Assembly: GCF_015351395.1 (NCBI RefSeq)
Contig: NZ_JADKPV010000005.1
Location: 1-64,000 of the forward strand
DNA from: Savagea serpentis
GTDB taxonomy: Bacteria; Bacillota; Bacilli; Bacillales_A; Planococcaceae
Reading direction: 5' to 3'
Length of the DNA stretch: 64,000 nucleotides
Every line of letters starts with the position of its first letter. Positions within the stretch are counted from its first letter, which is position 1. Position numbers and translations under genes: made by a program. The notes beneath the pieces are model-generated. The model was not told the DNA's origin. It saw only the letters and a program-made list of their open reading frames with translations, and ran no database searches. Of this stretch, positions 8,488 through 17,356 are shown piece after piece.

Positions 8488-9627
8488 TTAACAGCCGATC
8501 GCGCGTGAAATAACGATGCGTTGAATTTCTGACGTCCCTTCCCCAATTTCCATTAATTTCATATCTCTTAAATGACGCTCGACGTCATATTCTTTCATAT
8601 ACCCGTACCCGCCATGTATTTGAATCGCTTGATTACATGTACGGAATCCCATTTCTGATGCAAATAATTTCGCCATAGCAGCCTCTTTATTGAATGGTTT
8701 ATCATGATCTTTTAACCATGCTGCTTTGTGTACCATATTTCGTGCAAGTTCAATTTCCATCGCCATATTTGCAAGTTTAAATTGTGTCGCTTGAAATTGG
8801 GATAATGTTTTACCAAATTGCATACGCTCCTTCGAATAATGGAGCGCTTTTTCGTAGGCCGCTTGCGCAATCCCTACTGAAAGTGCAGCGATGGAAATAC
8901 GACCACCATCCAATGTCTTCAAAAATTGTGAAAATCCACGCTTCGGATCACCGAGAATATTTTCCGCTGGTACATGTACGTCTTCTAAAATAATTTCACA
9001 AGTGTTCGAACCACGAACTCCCATTTTATTGTAGTTACAATTGATCGTGACACCTTTCGTGTCTGTCGGTACGATGAAAGCAGTAATAATTTTTCTACCT
9101 GCTTCTTCTCCTGTTACAGCAGTCACAATAATTTGACGCGCAAATCCTGCGTTCGTAATCCATACTTTTTCTCCGTTAATAATATATTCATCTCCGCTTT
9201 TTTTCGCTGTCGTACGTGTTCCTCCAGCGTCGCTCCCTGCACTCGGTTCCGTCAGTCCAAATGAACCAAGTGTCTCTCCTTTAGCAAGCGGTACGAGCCA
9301 TTCTTGTTTCTGTTCTTCTGTACCAAATTGATAAATCGGCGTCGCTCCGAGACTGAGCGCCGCTGCGTAACTTAATCCCGTTCCACCACAGGCACGCCCG
9401 ATTTCCTCAACTGCTAAAGTGTACGAAATCGTGTCCGCTCCAGAGCCCCCATACTCTTCAGGAAACGGCAATCCCATCAGTCCAAGTTCAGCCATTTTAT
9501 GAAATGTTTCGATTCGCATCTCTGCTTTTTCATCAACTTCTTGCGCATAAGGCTTCACTTCATTTTCTGCAAACTCTCTTACCATGTCCCGAATCATCTT
9601 CTGTTCTTTCGTCAATTCAAAGTTCAT
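8488..9627 (-). CDS. yngJ: Acyl-CoA dehydrogenase of the leucine/branched-acid operon
   Basis: A 379-residue FAD enzyme that introduces the alpha-beta double bond in an acyl-CoA and passes electrons to EtfAB. The family signature GLTEPSAGSDAGG is near residue 130 and the C-terminal QIHGGYGYMKEY near 340. The catalytic base position reads IGEGTSEIQR with Glu363 present, and the helix-G position reads LDGGRISIA. This is the arrangement of short-chain/branched-chain acyl-CoA dehydrogenases. True isovaleryl-CoA dehydrogenases have the glutamate on helix G and Ala-Gly here. It is the first gene of the operon, behind a TetR-type palindrome. The physiological substrate is probably isovaleryl-CoA or another short branched acyl-CoA. 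Confidence 0.88.
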   Translation of the reverse strand: MNFELTKEQKMIRDMVREFAENEVKPYAQEVDEKAEMRIETFHKMAELGLMGLPFPEEYGGSGADTISYTLAVEEIGRACGGTGLSYAAALSLGATPIYQFGTEEQKQEWLVPLAKGETLGSFGLTEPSAGSDAGGTRTTAKKSGDEYIINGEKVWITNAGFARQIIVTAVTGEEAGRKIITAFIVPTDTKGVTINCNYNKMGVRGSNTCEIILEDVHVPAENILGDPKRGFSQFLKTLDGGRISIAALSVGIAQAAYEKALHYSKERMQFGKTLSQFQATQFKLANMAMEIELARNMVHKAAWLKDHDKPFNKEAAMAKLFASEMGFRTCNQAIQIHGGYGYMKEYDVERHLRDMKLMEIGEGTSEIQRIVISRAIGC

Positions 9628-9651
9628 GTATATTTCCCCCTTTTAAATGAA

Positions 9652-9665
9652 ACCGACTAGTCGGT
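9652..9665. promoter_or_regulatory. TetR-type operator upstream of yngJ
   Basis: A perfect 14-bp palindrome ACCGACTAGTCGGT lies 24 bp before the yngJ start codon and downstream of the TetR gene. It shares the ACTAGT-centred core with palindromes at 21913 and 24648, and is the likely binding site of the adjacent TetR regulator. Confidence 0.65.
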
Positions 9666-9685
9666 CTGTGAATGGTTAATATAAA

Positions 9686-9708
9686 AACCAGTGGTCATTC
9701 ACCTGGTT
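9686..9708 (-). terminator. Hairpin between the TetR gene and yngJ
   Basis: Just past the TetR stop codon the minus strand can form an AACCA-GTG/CAC-TGGTT hairpin with one bulged base, followed by TTTTAT. It may be a weak terminator or attenuator separating the regulator from the catabolic genes. Confidence 0.4.
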
Positions 9709-9711
9709 CCT

Positions 9712-10320
9712 TTACAAGTAGTATGGAGTTGCTTCAACTTTCCCTTTTTCCGTCACAATCGAGCGTAAAATCATATCGACAAAAATAGAAGTAATATCTT
9801 CCATCGCCAGCTTCCCTTTTTTGTCAAACCATTTATGTGTCCAGTTCACCATCCCTGTAATGGATAAAGCGACAATCGTGACCGGTAATTCTTTACGAAA
9901 ATCCCCAGTTTCTTGCCCTTCTCGTATAACTTCTTCTAAAATTTCCCGATATCGTCTACGTTTCGCTTTCATTTCAGGATGATAACGTTCCGGTAGTGAC
10001 TGACTCTCTTGATAAAACACTCGAATATGCGGTTGGTACATATCAAATACTTTCGTAAAAGATACGAGCATTTGTACGAGTCGAGCTACCGGCGTCTCGT
10101 ACTCTTCACAAATTCTTTCAGAATCTCGAATGACATAAGTAATAAAGACGTCGTGAATTTCATAGAGCAATTGATCTTTTGAAGTGAAATAGTGATAAAA
10201 TCCACCTTTTGAACTTCCCGCGGCTTGGACGATATCATTTACTGTCACATGATTATAGCCGTGCTCTTCAAACAATTGTAAGGAAACTTCAACGAGACGT
10301 TCTTTTAAATTTTTTTTCAT
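9712..10320 (-). CDS. TetR-family regulator of the yng operon
   Basis: A 202-residue TetR-type repressor. The N-terminal helix-turn-helix spans about residues 24-48 (VNDIVQAAGSSKGGFYHYF) and is followed by a variable ligand domain with the TetR_C-type segment found in fatty-acid regulators. It is transcribed in the same direction as the yng genes and lies 84 bp upstream of yngJ, with a perfect palindrome in the gap. It most likely represses the operon until an acyl-CoA ligand binds. The start ATG at 10320 is the only N-terminal Met that keeps the whole DNA-binding domain. Confidence 0.85.
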   Translation of the reverse strand: MKKNLKERLVEVSLQLFEEHGYNHVTVNDIVQAAGSSKGGFYHYFTSKDQLLYEIHDVFITYVIRDSERICEEYETPVARLVQMLVSFTKVFDMYQPHIRVFYQESQSLPERYHPEMKAKRRRYREILEEVIREGQETGDFRKELPVTIVALSITGMVNWTHKWFDKKGKLAMEDITSIFVDMILRSIVTEKGKVEATPYYL

Positions 10321-10642
10321 ATTTTCATCATTCCCTTACTTCGCTCATCAGCTCATTGACTGTACACAATTAACCGATATAGCCGAATTTTGTTAGCGCT
10401 TTCAAAATGTTTAGCGATGAACTTATATCTATCATACAGAGCACTTTCCAATCATTCCAATACATAAAATGAATAAACATTATGCTTAATCGTTATAAAT
10501 GATTTTCTTTTAATTTATCGCCTCTCTTTTTATATGCAAAAAGTGTTAGCCTATCCTTATCGACACTAAATTACTTCATTAAAAATCCCCTTCGTAAGGG
10601 TGGACAATATTTATCTCGAGGTACAATCACTAATGAACAGAA
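10321..10642. other. Intergenic stretch without a gene
   Basis: I see no coding region with a ribosome site here. It must hold the promoter of the TetR gene. On the minus strand a short CCCTT-ACG-AAGGG hairpin followed by ATTTTT (10588-10600) may be a second weak terminator behind the strong one at 10643-10675. Confidence 0.4.
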
Positions 10643-10675
10643 AAAAGCGAAATCGCTAAAATCGATTTCGCTTTT
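10643..10675 (-). terminator. Terminator after the 3-hydroxyacyl-CoA dehydrogenase gene
   Basis: A perfect 13-bp stem (AAAAGCGAAATCG with its complement, 7-base loop) is followed by a T run on the minus strand, five bases past the stop codon. Confidence 0.85.
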
Positions 10676-10679
10676 GTTG

Positions 10680-11576
10680 TTATTTCAAAAACTCAGGATG
10701 AGCAAAGCTTGGATTTGGATATTTATAAAACCCTTCTCCCGTTTCGCGCCCTAATTTTCCTTGATCGATGTATCGTTCTTTCAACAATTGAGCTAAGCGG
10801 ATGTAGTTATCATTTTTTGTAGCTTCCGCCTTCATTTGAACGATATTGTACGCTGTCTTAATTCCAACAATGTCTAAAATAGCAAACGGTCCAAGTGGAG
10901 CACCTGTGCCGATCATCCATGTTTTATCAATCGTTTCAGGATCTGCGACTTCATTCACATAGAGCATTTCTGCTGCATCTAATAGTGGGACGAGCAATGA
11001 ATTTAAAATGTAACCAGGTTGTTCTTTATACAATGGAAGAGCGACCATGCCAATCGATTGAGCAAAGTGAACGACTTCGTCGAAATACTTTTGTTCTGTC
11101 CCTTCATGCCCCATCACTTCAGCTGTATTGTTACGCCAAATGTGATTGGCAAAGTGAAGAGCTAAAAACTTTTCAGGTCGACCTGTTGCTTCCGCAAATT
11201 GACTCGGTAAAAGCGTCGATGTATTCGTCACAAATACCGTATATTCAGGTGCTAATGTTGCTATTTTTTTATAAAAATCTACTTTGATTGTAATCACTTC
11301 TGGAATCGCTTCAATGACAAGATCGGCTTCTTTTACAGCCTCAGCTAAGTCGCTCGTATACGTCAAACGCTCGTGCGCCGCTTGTAACTGTTCATCTGTC
11401 GCTTTTAAATCTTGTCGATACGGTTCATTGAGTGCCGCTGTGCGTTCTTTTGCTTGTGCAATCGCTTCTTCAGAAATGTCATACAATGTGACATCATATC
11501 CAAAATATGCTGTTTGCATTGCAATTTGACTGCCTAAGACGCCTCCACCTGCTACTGTTACATGCTGATAATTCAT
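10680..11576 (-). CDS. 3-hydroxyacyl-CoA dehydrogenase (3-hydroxybutyryl-CoA type)
   Basis: A 298-residue NAD-dependent dehydrogenase that oxidises or forms 3-hydroxyacyl-CoA in beta-oxidation or butyrate-type pathways. The Rossmann motif VAGGGVLGSQIA lies at residues 6-17. The catalytic region FVTNTSTLLPSQ and ALHFANHIW follow near 115-150, and the C-terminal half has LGPFAILDIVGI typical of the 3HCDH domain. The catalytic His-Glu dyad region reads HFANH. The ATG at 11576 has an excellent GAGGAGG site; the longer open frame to 11651 lacks one. It is followed by a strong terminator and stands 81 bp after the nitronate monooxygenase gene. Confidence 0.87.
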   Translation of the reverse strand: MNYQHVTVAGGGVLGSQIAMQTAYFGYDVTLYDISEEAIAQAKERTAALNEPYRQDLKATDEQLQAAHERLTYTSDLAEAVKEADLVIEAIPEVITIKVDFYKKIATLAPEYTVFVTNTSTLLPSQFAEATGRPEKFLALHFANHIWRNNTAEVMGHEGTEQKYFDEVVHFAQSIGMVALPLYKEQPGYILNSLLVPLLDAAEMLYVNEVADPETIDKTWMIGTGAPLGPFAILDIVGIKTAYNIVQMKAEATKNDNYIRLAQLLKERYIDQGKLGRETGEGFYKYPNPSFAHPEFLK

Positions 11577-11657
11577 AATCATCCTCCTCATTATTTTAAA
11601 ATAGAGATGTTCTCTTTTATCATAGCGGACTTCTACACCTGTTACCAGCATTTACCT

Positions 11658-12611
11658 TCAGCTTAATATTCGTTTTTTAGCCTCTTCATATTGCATACTG
11701 AGCGATTCGATATACTCAGAAGCTTTTTGAATTTCTTTCACTGCTCCAATCCCTTGCCCCGCTCCCCAAATATCTTTCCACGCTTTATGCGCACTATCTC
11801 CGCCAAAATTCATTTTTGTCGGATCGCTTTCAGGAAGATTGTCAGGATCCATACCTGCTGCGCGAATAGAAGGCGCTAAATAATTGCCATGTACGCCCGT
11901 GAAGTAATTGCTGTACACGATATCGTCCGAATTGCTTTCAACGATCGTCTGTTTATAATCTTCTACTGCATTCGCTTCTTCTGTCGCAATGAACGGTGAA
12001 CCGATATAGGCAAAATCTGCCCCCATCGCTTCTGCTGCTAACACACTACCTCCTGTTGCGATTGATCCTGCAAGCGCGAGTGGTCCGTCAAACCATTCTC
12101 GAATTTCTTGGACGAGCGCAAATGGACTTTTAACACCCGCATGTCCGCCAGCTCCGGCAGCGACAGCAATCAAGCCATCCGCTCCTTTTTCAATCGCTTT
12201 TTTAGCGAAGAAATTGTTAATGACATCATGAAATACAATCCCTCCGTATTCATGCGCTGCTTCATATATATCTTCTCTCGCACCGAGTGATGTAATGATG
12301 ATCGGTACTTTATACTTTTGACATAAAGCCATATCTTCCTCTAATCGCTCATTCGACCGATGAACGATTTGATTAATCGCAAAAGGTGCAGCAGGACGTT
12401 CTGGATTTTGTTTATTGTAAGCGTCTAATGTTTCGGTAATTTCAGCGAGCCACTCATCGAGTTGCGATGAAGGTCGAGCATTCAATGCAGGCATCGAGCC
12501 GACAATTCCTGCCTTACATTGTTCGATAACGAGTTTCGGTGTGCTGACGATAAACATTGGAGACCCGATGACTGGAATACGTAATTGTTCTTTTAATTGA
12601 AGCGCTTTCAT
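11658..12611 (-). CDS. Nitronate monooxygenase (NPD family)
   Basis: A 317-residue FMN-dependent TIM-barrel protein of the 2-nitropropane dioxygenase/nitronate monooxygenase family. It has the N-terminal RIPVIGSPMFIVS segment, the phosphate-binding AAGAGGHAG motif near residue 165, and GSIATGGSV near 195. Such enzymes oxidise toxic alkyl nitronates such as propionate 3-nitronate. Many relatives are of unknown substrate and are sometimes confused with FabK. The ATG at 12611 follows an AAAGGGGA site, so I discard the 13 extra residues of the open frame. A FadR-like box 20 bp upstream suggests control together with fatty-acid genes. Confidence 0.82.
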   Translation of the reverse strand: MKALQLKEQLRIPVIGSPMFIVSTPKLVIEQCKAGIVGSMPALNARPSSQLDEWLAEITETLDAYNKQNPERPAAPFAINQIVHRSNERLEEDMALCQKYKVPIIITSLGAREDIYEAAHEYGGIVFHDVINNFFAKKAIEKGADGLIAVAAGAGGHAGVKSPFALVQEIREWFDGPLALAGSIATGGSVLAAEAMGADFAYIGSPFIATEEANAVEDYKQTIVESNSDDIVYSNYFTGVHGNYLAPSIRAAGMDPDNLPESDPTKMNFGGDSAHKAWKDIWGAGQGIGAVKEIQKASEYIESLSMQYEEAKKRILS

Positions 12612-12632
12612 TTTTATTTCCCCTTTCGTAAC

Positions 12633-12650
12633 GAATGAACATTCATTCAT
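12633..12650. promoter_or_regulatory. FadR-like operator
   Basis: On the minus strand TGAATGAATGTTCATTCG matches 16 of 18 positions of the published B. subtilis FadR box TGAATGAATANTCATTCA. It lies between the likely promoter and the nitronate monooxygenase start. Confidence 0.55.
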
Positions 12651-12671
12651 AATTTATGTAAATTTTATCAT

Positions 12672-12687
12672 AGTTTATACATAAACT
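12672..12687. promoter_or_regulatory. Palindrome in the NMO/chrA divergent region
   Basis: AGTTTAT-AC-ATAAACT is a perfect inverted repeat of 7-bp arms in the divergent promoter region. It is a candidate operator for either gene; the regulator is unknown. Confidence 0.35.
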
Positions 12688-12768
12688 CTACTTTCTACTC
12701 GTTTACAAATGATTAACATTCGTTCCGCTAGAATTATGCTACTGTAAATGTAAAAGGAATGATTGGTT

Positions 12769-13935
12769 TTGAAACATTATGTAGACATTTTTACGATTGC
12801 GTTAAGACTCGGACTCACTTCTTTCGGTGGTCCCACTGCGCACCTCGCCTATTTCCATAATGAGTATGTGAAACAAAAACGTTGGCTATCGGAAAAAAGT
12901 TATGCAGACCTCGTAGCACTTTCTCAGTTTTTACCAGGCCCTGCAAGTAGCCAAGTAGGAATCGGCATTGGATTGTATCGAGGGGGATTGCTTGGTGGAA
13001 TACTTGCTTTTCTAGGATTCACTCTTCCTTCTGTCTTTTTACTCATCGCTTTCGCTATGTGGTTTCCTACTGACTTAGCCTTTGCAACAGGTCTGTTGAA
13101 AGGTTTACAGCTCGTCGCTGTCGCTATTGTGGCGCATGCGATTATTGGAATGAGTCAATCACTTGCTTCTGATGCTCCTCGCCAATGGATTGCTTTTGTT
13201 GCGATGGCTACAATGTTACTCTTTCCTCATCCATTTATTCAAGTCGGAATTATTCTCATTGCAGCTTGCATTGGACGATTGCTTTTTACTCAAGGCATAT
13301 CTCGAGAAAACTCTACATCTGACCGTGTTCCGATTTCAAAAAGAGGAGGGAGCATCGCTTTATTTCTCTTTTTCTTCTTTCTTTTTGCTCCACCAATTAT
13401 CTTAGTATGGAAAGACATTCCGATGCTTTCTTTTTTTGAATCATTTTATCAATCAGGAGCTCTCGTTTTTGGAGGCGGTCATGTCGTCTTACCTCTTTTA
13501 GAACAACAATTCGTCTCCCCGACCGGCTTGTCAGGAGAAACATTTTTAGCTGGATATGGTGCCACTCAAGCCGTTCCAGGGCCGCTTTTCACATTTGCGG
13601 CATATTTAGGAGCCGTGCTCAACGGTCCGATTGGTGGATTGTTTGCAACATTTGCGATGTTTTTACCTGCTTTTTTATTGATCGTAGGCGCTCTCCCATT
13701 TTGGGATCTGTTGCGCAATAACGCGCATATGCAAGGATCAGTAAGCGCGATGAATGCCGCTGTACTCGGATTATTAATCGCAGCATTTTATGATCCGATT
13801 TGGACGAGTTCGATGACATCTTCTGTTCATTTTACGATTGCTAGTCTACTCTTCCTTCTTTTACAGTTTCAAAAATGGCCTTCTTGGAAAATTGTCTTAC
13901 TTGGTGCGATGATTGGAGCATTTTTTCTTTCTTAA
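12769..13935 (+). CDS. chrA: Chromate transporter (CHR family, two-domain)
   Basis: A 388-residue membrane protein of the chromate ion transporter superfamily with two homologous CHR domains. The first begins with LRLGLTSFGGPTAHLAYF (residues 12-29) and has LSQFLPGPASSQVG. The second has ALVFGGGHVVLPLLEQQFV and AVPGPLFTFAAYLG. About ten to twelve membrane segments are expected. I choose TTG at 12769, ten bases after AAAAGGA; a TTG at 12763 is possible but only four bases from that site. Many CHR proteins have unproven substrates, so chromate export is inferred from family only. Confidence 0.83.
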   Translation: MKHYVDIFTIALRLGLTSFGGPTAHLAYFHNEYVKQKRWLSEKSYADLVALSQFLPGPASSQVGIGIGLYRGGLLGGILAFLGFTLPSVFLLIAFAMWFPTDLAFATGLLKGLQLVAVAIVAHAIIGMSQSLASDAPRQWIAFVAMATMLLFPHPFIQVGIILIAACIGRLLFTQGISRENSTSDRVPISKRGGSIALFLFFFFLFAPPIILVWKDIPMLSFFESFYQSGALVFGGGHVVLPLLEQQFVSPTGLSGETFLAGYGATQAVPGPLFTFAAYLGAVLNGPIGGLFATFAMFLPAFLLIVGALPFWDLLRNNAHMQGSVSAMNAAVLGLLIAAFYDPIWTSSMTSSVHFTIASLLFLLLQFQKWPSWKIVLLGAMIGAFFLS

Positions 13936-13980
13936 ATCCTCTCTTCCTTTCTGTTAAACTAATGAAAAGGAGGGAATGTT

Positions 13981-14415
13981 TTGAATTTCAAAAAAAGTCA
14001 TCTCGTTCATGCGAGTCGTCCATTAAGTGGGTATTCACTCGATACGATTGAACGAGAAATCGAAACATTATTCGATGAATTGTACAGTACAATCGAACTG
14101 AAAAAAGGAGATTTTAGGCAGATGAGCGCCTTTGATTTAGATGTCATCATCGCCGTCATTGAGGCACAAAAAGCACGTCGCAATGATTCTGCATTTATTT
14201 TAACGATTTTTTCCAGTTTAATTGCACTCGCTACGGTAGCTACTACTGATTTAATTGAAAGTTGGACGATCAGTCATTTGCTCACATTCGTCTTCATTTG
14301 GATTGTATTGCTCATGTTAGTCGAACGTTTTTTTGACCATCGCAATGAACGACTTGTTTTACTCGGGGAATATTTAGCTTTATATAAAGAATATAAATTT
14401 TCAAAAGACATATAA
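13981..14415 (+). CDS. Hypothetical small membrane protein
   Basis: A 144-residue protein I do not recognise. The first 65 residues are soluble and charged. Two membrane helices follow at about residues 70-92 and 97-115, and the C-terminal tail is charged (RFFDHRNERL, ending YKEYKFSKDI). It starts with TTG at 13981 behind a strong AAAAGGAGGG site; the nearby ATG at 13977 runs at once into a stop. It stands 45 bp after chrA, probably with read-through from it, and ends in a strong terminator. No catalytic motif is visible. Confidence 0.7.
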   Translation: MNFKKSHLVHASRPLSGYSLDTIEREIETLFDELYSTIELKKGDFRQMSAFDLDVIIAVIEAQKARRNDSAFILTIFSSLIALATVATTDLIESWTISHLLTFVFIWIVLLMLVERFFDHRNERLVLLGEYLALYKEYKFSKDI

Positions 14416-14455
14416 AAAGCGTACATCGCCTAAAACTAGGTGATGTACGCTTTTT
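14414..14455. terminator. Bidirectional terminator
   Basis: A near-perfect 14-bp stem (AAAAAGCGTACATC with its complement) with an extra CCT/AGG pairing and a short loop. T runs on both strands let it end the upstream plus-strand gene and the minus-strand tRNA transcript. Confidence 0.85.
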
Positions 14456-14466
14456 ACTTATGATGA

Positions 14467-14540
14467 CGTCCCAGAAGGGATTCGAACCCCCGACCGTTCG
14501 CTTAGAAGGCGAATGCTCTATCCAGCTGAGCTACTGGGAC
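14467..14540 (-). tRNA. tRNA-Arg (anticodon TCT)
   Basis: A 74-nt cloverleaf on the minus strand. The acceptor stem pairs GTCCCAG with CTGGGAC and the discriminator base is G. The D-arm is AGCTCAGCTGGATAGAGC. The anticodon stem is TTCGC/GCGAA around the loop CTTCTAA, giving anticodon TCT for AGA codons, and the T-loop is GTTCGAAT. No CCA end is encoded. It stands between the ysnB gene and a terminator. Confidence 0.95.
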
Positions 14541-14609
14541 TTGTACCGCTCCCTCATCCGAAGAAACGGACATCCATTATTATATGAAATATATCTCGTT
14601 TTGTCAATG

Positions 14610-15104
14610 CTATTTAAAAATTACTTCATGTACGATGATTCCTTTCGGTGTTCGGTACGTTACTTTCACACTGCCATCAATGCGAACATCTAAAATAGCG
14701 AATGTCGCGGGATGCCCACCACGTGGACGGGTGAAGCTTCCTGGATTCAAATAGAGTATATCTCCCACTTTTTCTGCACCGAGCTGATGAGTATGACCGA
14801 ATAAAACAATATCCGCATCCACTTCTTGTGCCCGATAATCTAAACGTTGCAAACCGTTATAAATATCGTATAAATGACCGTGTGTAATAAAAATCGTCTT
14901 ACCACCTAGTGTGACAGATAATTCTGTTTCGTATCGTACATCTCGATCATTGTTACCACGGATGCGATACATTCCTTGCATCACTTTTGCTTCGTAATCC
15001 AATTCACTATCCCCTGCGTGAAAAATCGCATCGGCTTGATACGCATCTAGCACTTGTCGAAACTGCGTATCTCCATGCGTATCGCTGACGACGATTATTC
15101 TCAT
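14610..15104 (-). CDS. ysnB: YfcE-type metallophosphoesterase
   Basis: A 164-residue calcineurin-like phosphoesterase of the MJ0936/YfcE family. The metal-binding motifs are all visible: SDTHGD (residues 7-12), FHAGDSE near 30, GNND near 52, THGHLY near 75, and the terminal FGHTH near 102. Relatives hydrolyse small phosphodiesters and cyclic dinucleotides in vitro; the cellular substrate is not established. It follows ysnA by 16 bases, as in B. subtilis. Confidence 0.88.
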   Translation of the reverse strand: MRIIVVSDTHGDTQFRQVLDAYQADAIFHAGDSELDYEAKVMQGMYRIRGNNDRDVRYETELSVTLGGKTIFITHGHLYDIYNGLQRLDYRAQEVDADIVLFGHTHQLGAEKVGDILYLNPGSFTRPRGGHPATFAILDVRIDGSVKVTYRTPKGIIVHEVIFK

Positions 15105-15120
15105 AGTGTCATCCCCTCTT

Positions 15121-15717
15121 TTAAATAAGTTGATCGAGTTCTTCTTCTAACTGACGCAATGCTGCCCCGCGGTGGGAAATTTCACCTTTCTCTTCCGCTG
15201 ACAATTGAGCCATCGAGCGATTTAAAGCAGGTACAAAGAAAATTGGATCATATCCGAACCCGTTACTTCCTACTCGCTCTGTTAAAATTTCTCCTTCACA
15301 AGTTCCCTCATACGTACGTGTCGGTAAATTAGGACCTGCGATAGCGAGCACACATTTAAAACGTGCTTGACGATTGTCTACATTCTCTAATTTTTGAAGC
15401 ACTAAGTTAATATTGGCTTCGTCGTCTTTATCGAGTCCTGCGTAACGCGCTGAATAAACACCCGGATCCCCATTAAGCGCATCAATTTCCAACCCTGAAT
15501 CGTCTGCAATGACATTCATTTGAAGTAAACGCGCCGCCCCTTCTGCTTTTAAAATCGCATTTTCTTCAAATGTCGTACCTGTCTCTTCAATATCGATATA
15601 TTCAGGCATATCTTGAAGCGTACGCACTGTAATACCGAGCGGTTTAAACAAAGCTTCAAAGTCTTTCGCTTTGCCTAAATTATTCGTTGCAATTAAAATT
15701 TCATTCATTCGTTTCAT
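15121..15717 (-). CDS. ysnA: XTP/dITP diphosphatase (RdgB/HAM1)
   Basis: A 198-residue house-cleaning nucleotide pyrophosphatase that removes dITP, ITP and XTP before incorporation. The N-terminal [13 protein letters not shown] and the central [24 protein letters not shown] motif (near residue 70) are diagnostic, as is NGFGYDPIF near 153. The ATG at 15717 overlaps the end of rph by 17 bases. An ATG three codons later (15708) is about equally well placed behind GGAAGGCAGG. The gene order rph-ysnA-ysnB matches B. subtilis. Confidence 0.92.
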   Translation of the reverse strand: MKRMNEILIATNNLGKAKDFEALFKPLGITVRTLQDMPEYIDIEETGTTFEENAILKAEGAARLLQMNVIADDSGLEIDALNGDPGVYSARYAGLDKDDEANINLVLQKLENVDNRQARFKCVLAIAGPNLPTRTYEGTCEGEILTERVGSNGFGYDPIFFVPALNRSMAQLSAEEKGEISHRGAALRQLEEELDQLI

Positions 15718-16456
15718 CCTGCCTTCCGATACTTTGTGCTACTTCACCTAAAACGTCACGCTGTAAATTGATCAATTGTTGAATACCACCTTCTGCAAGT
15801 TCAATCAAATCAAACATTTCGCGTTTCGTAAATGTCGCTTCTTCTCCCGTTCCTTGCAATTCTACAAATTCTCCATTCGATGTCATAATGACGTTCATGT
15901 CGACATCGGCACTTGAATCTTCCACAAAATCTAAATCGAGTACGAGATTTTCGCCTACTTTACCGACGCTCGTCGCTGCTAAATATTGTGTTAATGGGAA
16001 CGTTTCAAAACGTTCTTCTTGATCTAATTTATCAAGGGCTAATGCAAGTGCGACAAAAGCTCCTGTGAGCGATGCGGTACGCGTTCCACCATCCGCTTGA
16101 ATGACATCACAATCCACCCAAACTGTTTTTTCTCCTAACGCTTCTAAGTTCGTCACCGCTCGTAAAGCTCGGCCGATGAGACGTTGAATTTCCATCGTAC
16201 GACCTGTCACCTTACCGCGTGATGATTCGCGTGACGTACGTTCGGTCGTCGCACGTGGAAGCATAGAATACTCCGCCGTAATCCACCCTTTTCCTGTTCC
16301 GCGAATAAAGTGGGGTACGCGCGTTTCAATCGTCGCATTACAAATGACTTTCGTATTGCCTACTTCGATGAGTACCGAACCTTCTGGATGAATGATAAAA
16401 TTGGGTGTCATCGTTACTGGGCGTAATTGTTGTGCTGTTCTGCCGTCGTGTCTCAT
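15701..16456 (-). CDS. rph: Ribonuclease PH
   Basis: A 251-residue phosphorolytic 3'-5' exoribonuclease that trims the 3' ends of tRNA precursors. Typical RNase PH sequence runs from [16 protein letters not shown] through [19 protein letters not shown] to [21 protein letters not shown] and the phosphate-binding [11 protein letters not shown] near residue 125. The ATG at 16456 has an AAAAGGAG site; the frame is open further upstream but the extra residues are low-quality. In B. subtilis gerM lies between racE and rph; here a terminator but no gene separates them. Confidence 0.94.
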   Translation of the reverse strand: MRHDGRTAQQLRPVTMTPNFIIHPEGSVLIEVGNTKVICNATIETRVPHFIRGTGKGWITAEYSMLPRATTERTSRESSRGKVTGRTMEIQRLIGRALRAVTNLEALGEKTVWVDCDVIQADGGTRTASLTGAFVALALALDKLDQEERFETFPLTQYLAATSVGKVGENLVLDLDFVEDSSADVDMNVIMTSNGEFVELQGTGEEATFTKREMFDLIELAEGGIQQLINLQRDVLGEVAQSIGRQDETNE

Positions 16457-16503
16457 AATCGAGCTCCTTTTCTTTTTATAATCTCTCTTTATTGTACACA
16501 AAA

Positions 16504-16532
16504 AAAGCGCAAGTTCCTATGCCTTGCGCTCG
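16504..16532 (-). terminator. Terminator after racE
   Basis: The minus strand forms AGCGCAAG/CTTGCGCT (8 bp, nine-base loop) followed by a run of seven T. It lies immediately past the racE stop codon. Confidence 0.8.
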
Positions 16533-16533
16533 T

Positions 16534-17346
16534 TTATTTCTTTGATTGAATAATTGTTTGTAAATGAATTTTTTCAACAGTTGCTTCTTGAATTTGTAAC
16601 CAATCTTCCACAATGTCACGAAACTTATCGACCTTGCCCGTCGTGTAAAATCGATATGTCGCATCAGGTTGTGTCGACGCTATGCCAAAATGATGTAAGA
16701 CGCGTTTCACATCGACGACCGTTTCGGTGGCGGATGAAATAATTTTCGCATCAGGTAATGCTGCTTGAATATGATGTTGTAATAGTGGGTAATGCGTACA
16801 GCCTAAAATCGCTGTATCGAACTCTTTGCGATTAAGATCACGCAATGTCGCGTCTACAATATCGCGTGCTAAATCTGTTTTATAATCGCCACTTTCCACG
16901 ACAGGAACGAAACTCGGACAAGCGAGCGCTTGAACTTTCGCATGTGGAGCGTGACGTAAAATCGCTGCATCATACGCACGGCTATTAACGGTTCCTTGTG
17001 TGCCGAGCACGACGATTTCATCTCGTTCTGACGCTTGTAAGGCCGCGCGTGCACCAGGTTCAATGACACCGATAATCGGAAAATCGAAGCGTTCCTGTAC
17101 AGTTTCTAACGCTGCTGCTGTCGCTGTATTACAAGCAATGACGAGCATTTTAATACCGAGTACTTCTAGAGCTTCTGTCATCTCTACTGTAAACTGTGTC
17201 ACTTCTTCTGTCGTACGGGGGCCGTATGGACAACGCGCATCGTCTCCTATATAGATGATGGATTCATTCGGAAGTTGTTGAATGAGTTCTTTTGCTACTG
17301 TTAAACCGCCTACTCCTGAATCGATGACGCCTATTGGTGCTTTCAC
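16534..17346 (-). CDS. racE: Glutamate racemase
   Basis: A 270-residue cofactor-independent racemase that makes D-glutamate for peptidoglycan. The N-terminal GVIDSGVGGLTVAKE and DDARCPYGPR segments are present. Both catalytic cysteines are visible, in VIACNTATAAAL near residue 72 and AILGCTHYPLL near 183. Length is normal. It follows the ysmB MarR gene by 10 bases, as in B. subtilis apart from the lost gerE and gerM genes around it. Confidence 0.94.
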   Translation of the reverse strand: MKAPIGVIDSGVGGLTVAKELIQQLPNESIIYIGDDARCPYGPRTTEEVTQFTVEMTEALEVLGIKMLVIACNTATAAALETVQERFDFPIIGVIEPGARAALQASERDEIVVLGTQGTVNSRAYDAAILRHAPHAKVQALACPSFVPVVESGDYKTDLARDIVDATLRDLNRKEFDTAILGCTHYPLLQHHIQAALPDAKIISSATETVVDVKRVLHHFGIASTQPDATYRFYTTGKVDKFRDIVEDWLQIQEATVEKIHLQTIIQSKK

Positions 17347-17356
17347 ACTATCTCCT

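Noticed and set aside
11284-11529. Plus-strand frames opposite the 3-hydroxyacyl-CoA dehydrogenase gene
   Set aside because: Antisense shadows of a well-supported gene; no ribosome site or recognisable domain.
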